Positions 7,136 to 11,494 of a DNA stretch of 16,905 nucleotides are shown piece after piece (the stretch's first letter is position 1; each line of letters starts with the position of its first letter). The DNA lies in the NCBI GenBank assembly GCA_021160985.1, contig JAGHBN010000018.1:1-16905 (forward strand), given 5' to 3'. Made by a program: the position numbers and the translations under genes. The notes beneath the pieces are model-generated. The model was not told the DNA's origin, searched no databases, and saw nothing but the letters and a program-made list of their open reading frames with translations. Origin of the DNA: Thermococcus sp. Its GTDB lineage: Archaea > Methanobacteriota_B > Thermococci > Thermococcales > Thermococcaceae.

Positions 7136-8443
7136 TCAGAACCCTGCCACAAAGGCCCTCCAGGGATAAAACGCCACTCCATCACCAGGCTCGTATTTTT
7201 CACCCAGCACGATCCCCCTATCCGCCCCCAGACGTTCCATGCTCCTCTCCACTTGATCCTTCCGAACCTTCCCAAGACCGACTCCGACGACAATCCTTTT
7301 TTCACCCAGCTCAAGGACGAAGTCCGCTCCGCCCTTCCCAGGCTCGTAGCACAAGCGACCGTTTCTAGATTTTGAAAGGACAAACAGATAGAACGCCACG
7401 ATGTCTTCAACCAGAGAAGCGAAGACCTCCTTCCTACGGATGTTGAAGCCCGAGGTGAAGAGCAGAGCCGATTTTATGGGGACCGCGAGAAACTTGATTT
7501 TGGGACTTTTTCGAATGACCTTGGAGGGGGAACCGCAGGGTGGAATCCTCTGCACAAGGCCAGCCTTCTCCAAAGCATCAACCAGTTTCATAACGGTCCC
7601 TTTGGCCAGCCCAAGGGTTTTTGACAGTTTCTCATAGCTGAAGCGTTCACCCTTTGGGGTCGCGAGAAGGTGGAGGAGGTCAAAGGTTCGGTCAAGAGTT
7701 TCGGCTTCGAAGGCGTGAACCTCTCGCAGGTCCCGGTAGACAACACGGTCTAACATCGCCGTCAATCGCTCATAAACCTCCCACTCTTCCATTTCGAGGG
7801 CTAGCGGCATTGCACCGACCCTCACATAGGTATCAATTTCCTCCACCAAGGGGGGCATCGAAATTTCCTCTCCCCTTATGATCCTACCCATGAGTTCCGG
7901 CAGTTCTCGGCCCGTTCTTAAATGGTGGTACTCCCGAAAGGTCATCGGAAACAGTTCCCTGTGAAGAGCCCTTCTAGCAAGATCCGGGCTTTCCCTGAGC
8001 TTTATAGCTGAGGAACCAGTTGCTATTATAAAGAATCTCCGCTCATCATGGAGGAGCTTTATCTTCAAGTCCCAATCCTTCTCATACTGAACTTCATCGA
8101 TGAGGAGTACCGCCTTCTCTGGCCTTACCAGTCGCTTGTATGCCTCGATCACTTCTAATAGCCCCAGACCAAAGGCCCTCAACCTGTCAAGAGAGAGGTA
8201 GAGAACCCCATTGGGGCCGATTTCTTTCATGGTTTCAAAGTACAACTGTGCAAGAAGGGTCGTCTTTCCAACCCCCCTTATCCCGAGCAGAAGTATTGTA
8301 CTGGGACTCCCACCGTTCAAATATGCTCCAACCTTCGATGACAGCCACCCATAGAGACGTCTCTTATGGGGCTTATTATAGGGGGCAAGCAGCGTCGGAG
8401 TGCTCGTTAGGTGCTCAACAATTAGGTCATCAGGTTGAACCAT
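7136..8443 (-). CDS. AAA-type ATPase with winged helix and DUF4143-like C-terminus
   Basis: This 435-residue protein is of the archaeal ATPase/COG1373 type: an ATPase domain, a helix-turn-helix, and a DUF4143-like nuclease-fold tail. Walker A is GIRGVGKTT (54-62), Walker B is VLLIDEVQ (112-119), and a sensor-like IATGSSA follows. The helix-turn-helix is in FSYEKLSKTLGLAKGTVMKL. In relatives the tail carries D...E-x-K nuclease residues. Here D374 is present (GADFVL), but the expected E-V-K reads VVGVGLGK, so nuclease activity is probably lost. The family is abundant and variable in Thermococcales and its biological role is not established. I chose ATG 8443; TTG 8476 is in frame but lies right next to the TATA box (8477-8485). 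It is a single-gene unit, convergent with mptE. Confidence 0.82.
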   Translation of the reverse strand: MVQPDDLIVEHLTSTPTLLAPYNKPHKRRLYGWLSSKVGAYLNGGSPSTILLLGIRGVGKTTLLAQLYFETMKEIGPNGVLYLSLDRLRAFGLGLLEVIEAYKRLVRPEKAVLLIDEVQYEKDWDLKIKLLHDERRFFIIATGSSAIKLRESPDLARRALHRELFPMTFREYHHLRTGRELPELMGRIIRGEEISMPPLVEEIDTYVRVGAMPLALEMEEWEVYERLTAMLDRVVYRDLREVHAFEAETLDRTFDLLHLLATPKGERFSYEKLSKTLGLAKGTVMKLVDALEKAGLVQRIPPCGSPSKVIRKSPKIKFLAVPIKSALLFTSGFNIRRKEVFASLVEDIVAFYLFVLSKSRNGRLCYEPGKGGADFVLELGEKRIVVGVGLGKVRKDQVERSMERLGADRGIVLGEKYEPGDGVAFYPWRAFVAGF

Positions 8444-8476
8444 AACATTACCATTTTGGTCATTACGTTGACCCAA

Positions 8477-8493
8477 CTTATAAACGTTTTGTG
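8477..8493 (-). promoter_or_regulatory. Promoter of the AAA/DUF4143 ATPase gene
   Basis: On the - strand, CACAAAAC (BRE-like) is followed by GTTTATAAG (TATA box). Transcription should start near 8456, about 13 nt before ATG 8443. This rules out the in-frame TTG at 8476. Confidence 0.65.
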
Positions 8494-8548
8494 CCCCAGA
8501 GGCGGGACTACTATCGGATAGAAAAAGAGAACACCGAGGGAAAGTTTA

Positions 8549-9382
8549 TCACACCAAATCCCTGAGTTTCTTCACCTTTCCAGCCTTTATCTCTATATAG
8601 CCGGCCCTCTTGAGGAACCGGAGGACTTCCTCGATTGCCTTTGAAGAGTAGTTGATGACGAGGGTTCCCTTCTCGGTGGGTATCGAGATTGGGGAAGCCC
8701 TGACGAATCCATTAACGAGGTCTTCCTCCGGAACCTTCTCGTTGCCGAGGGACTTGAGTATCTCCCCCGAGAGAATCGAGCGGCCTATCAGCGCGAAGTA
8801 GACCTTGAGAAGGTAGTCCTCCGGGAAGTAACGCGCCGCTATCTTGCCGAGGGTGCTTATCTTGCCTATGTCCAGTTCGAGTATTTCAAATTCATACTCC
8901 ATGACAAGATCTGTGAAGGCGAACTGCTTGGCGATTTTTTCGGCACTTTCGGGGTTGTGTACGAGATTAAAGGGAAACTTAAACTCGAAGCGGAGCTTCG
9001 TAACGTCAACACCGTCTTTCAGCTTGATGACGCCGTCGCTGTAGTCTATTGCGCCGTTCCTGGTGAGCTGGTCGAGGATCTCAGCGACCCACGGACCCTC
9101 CTGGAGAAGGGTCTCGAACTTCTCGCCCACCTTGATGTGCTCCAGTATGTGGTTGAGGCTCTCCCTGAACGAAACGAAGCCCTCCTTGAGGGCCTCCCTG
9201 TCGGCTCCTTCCATAACGTCTATCTGCGCGCTTATCTCCTCCAGGGTTCCCTCGAGAATGTATCCCACGAACGCCTCGTATCCGAGTTTCTCATGAATCT
9301 CAAATTTTATGCCAGCTTCCCTCAGATCCCTCAGAAAAAGGTCCTTAGCCCTTTCACCTTTAACGGTAAACCTCAACCTCAT
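8549..9382 (-). CDS. Uncharacterised 277-residue protein
   Basis: I do not recognise a named family. The protein is soluble, with no signal peptide or membrane helix, and mixed alpha/beta in character with many charged residues. It starts MRLRFTVKGERAKDLFLRDL. A central segment (VAEILDQLTRNGAIDYSDGV) and the C-terminus (IEEVLRFLKRAGYIEIKAGK) both read like winged-helix elements, a helix followed by a short beta hairpin, but this is only an impression. There is no cysteine cluster and no nucleotide-binding motif. ATG 9382 lies about 29 bp from the centre of a TATA box (9408-9413), so the mRNA is probably leaderless; the frame is open farther upstream but lies before that promoter. Codon use looks like that of its neighbours. 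It is probably a chromosomal core or order-specific protein of unknown function. Confidence 0.75.
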   Translation of the reverse strand: MRLRFTVKGERAKDLFLRDLREAGIKFEIHEKLGYEAFVGYILEGTLEEISAQIDVMEGADREALKEGFVSFRESLNHILEHIKVGEKFETLLQEGPWVAEILDQLTRNGAIDYSDGVIKLKDGVDVTKLRFEFKFPFNLVHNPESAEKIAKQFAFTDLVMEYEFEILELDIGKISTLGKIAARYFPEDYLLKVYFALIGRSILSGEILKSLGNEKVPEEDLVNGFVRASPISIPTEKGTLVINYSSKAIEEVLRFLKRAGYIEIKAGKVKKLRDLV

Positions 9383-9407
9383 CACCGAAAAACGAACGGG
9401 ACGCCCG

Positions 9408-9420
9408 CTTAAATGTTTTG
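9408..9420 (-). promoter_or_regulatory. Promoter of the 277-residue protein gene
   Basis: The - strand reads CAAAACA followed by TTTAAG. The TATA centre is about 29 bp before ATG 9382, which predicts a leaderless transcript. Confidence 0.5.
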
Positions 9421-9449
9421 TGGAAAATAAAAGAGAAATAGGTGGTGCC

Positions 9450-9557
9450 TCAGTCTGGCCAGCGGGGCCGGGTTTTTGGCCTAGACCTTTTCTGCACAGT
9501 CTCTGCCTGCACCCACATGAGGGCAACACTTCCATCCACAACGGCTTCCGGCATCAT
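9450..9557 (-). CDS. Small protein of 35 residues under a TGM operator
   Basis: This short frame starts with ATG 9557 (a second ATG follows at 9554) and ends with TGA at 9450. The ribosome-binding site GAGGTGAT, at + strand 9562-9569, is nearly ideal with 4 nt spacing. The product begins MMPEAVVDGSVALMWVQAET and ends with a strongly basic stretch rich in Arg, Lys and Pro (RSRPKTRPRWPD). It has no membrane helix and no cysteine. A TATA-like CTTTTACG (9593-9600) would start transcription near 9572. I do not recognise the protein. Support comes from the ribosome-binding site, the promoter spacing and the operator rather than homology. It lies between the 277-residue gene on the same strand and the divergent Sm-like gene. 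Confidence 0.55.
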   Translation of the reverse strand: MMPEAVVDGSVALMWVQAETVQKRSRPKTRPRWPD

Positions 9558-9560
9558 GTG

Positions 9561-9577
9561 TATCACCTCTAGTGATA
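9561..9577. promoter_or_regulatory. TGM operator (TrmBL1/Tgr binding site)
   Basis: TATCAC-CTCTA-GTGATA matches the Thermococcales glycolytic motif TATCAC-N5-GTGATA exactly and extends to 7-bp arms (9560-9578). In Thermococcus and Pyrococcus this is the site for the sugar-responsive TrmB-family regulator Tgr/TrmBL1: repression when it lies downstream of the TATA box, activation when upstream. Here it covers the predicted transcription start and the ribosome-binding site of the 35-residue gene, the repression arrangement. It lies about 150 bp before the Sm-like gene, too far for the known activation arrangement. Confidence 0.75.
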
Positions 9578-9617
9578 CATAGAGGCAACAGACGTAAAAG
9601 TTTTGTGGCCCCATACC

Positions 9618-9671
9618 TGTCAAAAAGACAATTAGGGTGAAAAGGATACGAAGTATGTTGTCAAAAAGACA
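9618..9671. repeat. Pair of identical TGTC-AAAAA-GACA palindromes
   Basis: TGTCAAAAAGACA occurs at 9618-9630 and again at 9659-9671, 41 bp apart, close to four turns of DNA. Each copy is a 4-bp inverted repeat around A5; the second is extended by one base on each side (9658-9672). They lie upstream of the Sm-like/mobB-like promoter and look like paired operator sites. I do not know the regulator. Confidence 0.55.
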
Positions 9672-9723
9672 AGTGAGAGAAAGGTTAAAAAGAGGGGGTT
9701 AAATAGCCGCACCGGTGATGAGA

Positions 9724-9939
9724 ATGGGGGAGAAGCCGTACTTACTTGACAGGACGCTTGAGACGTGGAAAGGCCGAAGGGTAGCCCTCGCAGTCAGCAA
9801 CGAGCACTCCTTCACCGGAATCCTCGATGAGTTCGACGAGGAGGTCATACTCCTGAAGGATGTGGTCGACATAGCAGGAAACAGGGCTAGAGCTCTCCTT
9901 GTGAAGATAGACGACCTCAACTGGATAATGCTCCTGTGA
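9724..9939 (+). CDS. Sm-like (LSm) domain protein
   Basis: This 71-residue protein has the layout of the Sm fold. The Sm1-like part is WKGRRVALAVSNEHSFTGILDEFDEEVILLKDVV (G...V.L, then F-x-G-x-L and F-D-E), and the Sm2-like part is ARALLVKIDDLNWIMLL. Such archaeal proteins form rings that bind U-rich RNA. This one is divergent: the usual R-G-(D/E/N) of Sm2 is replaced by K-I-D-D, so RNA binding is uncertain. I chose ATG 9724 because GGTGAT (9714-9719) lies 4 nt before it. GTG 9715 and ATG 9718 are in frame but overlap that site. A TATA-like GGTTAAAAAG lies about 30-40 nt upstream. It is followed 9 nt later by the mobB-like gene, so the two form an operon. Confidence 0.72.
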   Translation: MGEKPYLLDRTLETWKGRRVALAVSNEHSFTGILDEFDEEVILLKDVVDIAGNRARALLVKIDDLNWIMLL

Positions 9940-9948
9940 GGGATCAGA

Positions 9949-10683
9949 ATGAAGGGCATCGCCTTCGTCGGTTTCAAGAAAAGCGGAAAAACGACAACGG
10001 TTGAAGCCGTCGCGAGGGTTCTGAAGGAGAGGGGCTACCGCGTGGCGATAGCCAAGAGCATGCACACGGACTTTGACAGGGAGGGCAGCGACACCTGGCG
10101 CTTCTCAAAGGTGGCCGACGCTGTCCTGGTACGGGCGAACGATACAGACGCGCTCCTGTTCAAATCCAAAGACCTCAACGCCCTGTTTTCTATGGTTTCC
10201 GCAGATTTTCTTCTCATGGAGGGGTTTAAATCAGCCAGACACGTTCCCAAGGTAATATGCGCGAGGAACGAGGAGGACGTGAGGGAGCTCAACGACGGCC
10301 TCGCTATAGCGGTGAGCGGGCTCATTGCCTCGACCGGCATGGAAGAAGTTGAAGGGCTCCCGGTCATAGATGCGACCAGAGAACCCGAGAAGCTCGCCGA
10401 CCTCGTGGAAAAGAGGGCCTTCATGCTCCCCAACATAGACTGCCATATGTGCGGCCTCAACTGCGCCGAGATGGCCAGACTGATCGTCAAGGGCGAAAAG
10501 ACCCTCAACGACTGCGCCGTCCTCAGCTCAAAGCCCAAGGTCACGGTCAAGATAGACGGCCAGGTTCTGCCGATGAAGGACTGGGTGCAGGAGCTGGTTG
10601 AGAAGACGATAAAGGGCATGCTCTCGGCGATGAAGGGCTATCGCGGGGGGAGGAGGATAGAGATAATCATAAGAGACGAGTGA
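9949..10683 (+). CDS. mobB: MobB-type P-loop GTPase with C-terminal Fe-S-like domain
   Basis: This 244-residue protein begins as a MobB (COG1763) nucleotide-binding protein: P-loop GFKKSGKTT (8-16), then KSMHTDFDREGSDTWRF, the family's metal/substrate loop, and LLMEGFKSARHVPKV. MobB assists attachment of GMP to molybdopterin; Thermococcales mainly use tungsten-pterin enzymes. The C-terminal extension has C165-x2-C168-x3-C172-x16-C189, which resembles the four-cysteine cluster domain of Fe-S proteins (C-x2-C-x4-C-x16-C), with one residue fewer between the second and third Cys. The C-terminus is basic. ATG 9949 follows a GAGGGATC site at the end of the Sm-like gene. Its stop is 2 nt from the stop of the convergent JAMM gene. 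The exact substrate is not proven. Confidence 0.82.
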   Translation: MKGIAFVGFKKSGKTTTVEAVARVLKERGYRVAIAKSMHTDFDREGSDTWRFSKVADAVLVRANDTDALLFKSKDLNALFSMVSADFLLMEGFKSARHVPKVICARNEEDVRELNDGLAIAVSGLIASTGMEEVEGLPVIDATREPEKLADLVEKRAFMLPNIDCHMCGLNCAEMARLIVKGEKTLNDCAVLSSKPKVTVKIDGQVLPMKDWVQELVEKTIKGMLSAMKGYRGGRRIEIIIRDE

Positions 10684-10685
10684 AC

Positions 10686-11084
10686 TCAGACGACTCTGAC
10701 ATCCACTTCCCTTACTTTCTCCCCCTCCAGAACAAAGGCGCCGTAGTTCTCTTTATCGTCAATTATCAGCCAGGGGACCCGCCAGTTCTTCATCCCCTCC
10801 AAATCGCGCTCGCTCGGCCTCGGGGGGCACTTCAGGTGGGAATGAAAGATTCCAACGACCTCGAGGCCCCGCCCTTCAGCATCATCGATGACCTTCACCA
10901 TCTCGAGCGGCTCCATCTCAAAGGCCTCCGGCGACTTAAGCCTGTTGGTTATCGCCTTCGCCTCAATGACCCTGATTTCCTCCCCACTACGTTCCCCGAA
11001 GAGCAAACCGCATATTTCAACTGATGAACTTTTTGCAGCACTGACAATTTCCTCGATCAGGGAGGCGGGAATAACCATCCGCAT
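10686..11084 (-). CDS. JAMM/MPN+ domain metalloprotease (M67 family)
   Basis: This 132-residue protein consists of a single JAB1/MPN/Mov34 domain. The zinc-binding JAMM motif is complete: E23 in VEICGLLFG, H81-S-H83 in FHSHLKCPPRPSERD, then S91-x2-D94, matching E...H-S-H-x7-S-x2-D. Archaeal relatives remove ubiquitin-like SAMP proteins from targets, or act in sulfur-carrier processing; which of these applies here cannot be read from the sequence. The start is ATG 11084, with a second ATG at 11078. The TATA box TTATAAG at about 11109 on this strand makes a leaderless transcript likely. It diverges from the 48-residue gene and converges on mobB. Confidence 0.87.
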   Translation of the reverse strand: MRMVIPASLIEEIVSAAKSSSVEICGLLFGERSGEEIRVIEAKAITNRLKSPEAFEMEPLEMVKVIDDAEGRGLEVVGIFHSHLKCPPRPSERDLEGMKNWRVPWLIIDDKENYGAFVLEGEKVREVDVRVV

Positions 11085-11100
11085 GACAAGTCATTATCCG

Positions 11101-11113
11101 ATAAACTTATAAC
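11101..11113. promoter_or_regulatory. Shared AT-rich divergent promoter
   Basis: ATAAACTTATAAC provides TATA-like sequence in both directions: CTTATAAC for the 48-residue gene (+, start 11143, TSS about 11133) and TTATAAGTTTAT for the JAMM gene (-, start 11084, leaderless). The gap between the two start codons is only 58 bp. Confidence 0.55.
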
Positions 11114-11142
11114 AGTTGAGATGCCAAGGGCGACGGGATAAC

Positions 11143-11289
11143 ATGAAGTGGGAACTAACCCTCTATGCCCCCTCTGAAAAGAAAACCCTCGTCATTGAGG
11201 CAGAAAATGCCGACGAGGCCCGGATGCTAGCCATCCAGGAAGTACAAAGAAGCGACGCAAGGACGTTTGAGCTTGAAATTCTGAAATGA
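11143..11289 (+). CDS. Small 48-residue protein of unknown function
   Basis: This small frame begins ATG 11143 and ends TGA 11289. The product starts MKWELTLYAPSEKKTLVIEA and continues with an acidic amphipathic helix region (ENADEARMLAIQEVQR), ending FELEILK. The order is beta-beta-alpha-beta-like, the look of a small soluble ferredoxin-like half-fold. There is no cysteine or membrane segment. A TATA box at 11105-11112 would start transcription about 10 nt before the ATG. GGGAT, 3 nt before the ATG, is a weak ribosome-binding site. Codon choice is like that of its neighbours. I do not recognise a named family. It diverges from the JAMM gene and is followed by 205 bp without a gene. Confidence 0.68.
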   Translation: MKWELTLYAPSEKKTLVIEAENADEARMLAIQEVQRSDARTFELEILK

Positions 11290-11494
11290 TTCCTCCCCCA
11301 CTTCTTATACTTCGAAACCCTTTTTACTCCGGCCAAGTGCATCAAGAAACCTTCACGTCCGGCCCTTTATCGCGCTGTGTCCAAGACCTCCCAAGTTAAC
11401 CATCACAACCGGAAAGAACAGCACTGGCATGAATTAAAAGAGAGAAGGGGCGTCGGTCCAACAAGCTGCAGATACCTCTTCATCAATCCCGTGT
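11290..11494. other. Intergenic stretch between the 48-residue gene and cdc48
   Basis: These 205 bp separate two convergent genes. T-rich sequence on the - strand at about 11434-11449 (CTTCTCTCTTTTAATT) could end the cdc48 transcript. Short frames on both strands have neither a ribosome-binding site nor a promoter. I see no tRNA and no C/D-box RNA. Confidence 0.5.

Noticed and set aside
7117..7375. Short + strand frames after mptE
   Set aside because: They lie antisense to the C-terminal coding part of the ATPase gene, and the products are Pro/Ser/Arg-rich without motifs.
8549..9541. Longer start (TTG/GTG near 9541) for the 277-residue protein
   Set aside because: The extension crosses the gene's own TATA box and the 35-codon gene, and encodes low-quality sequence; the leaderless ATG at 9382 fits the promoter.
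9560..9578. The palindrome read as an RNA hairpin or riboswitch hiding the ribosome-binding site
   Set aside because: The predicted transcription start near 9572 lies inside it, so the full hairpin would not be transcribed, and the sequence is an exact match to a known DNA operator.
9618..9671. CRISPR-like direct repeats
   Set aside because: Only two 13-bp copies with one 28-bp gap; repeats are too short and no Cas gene is near.
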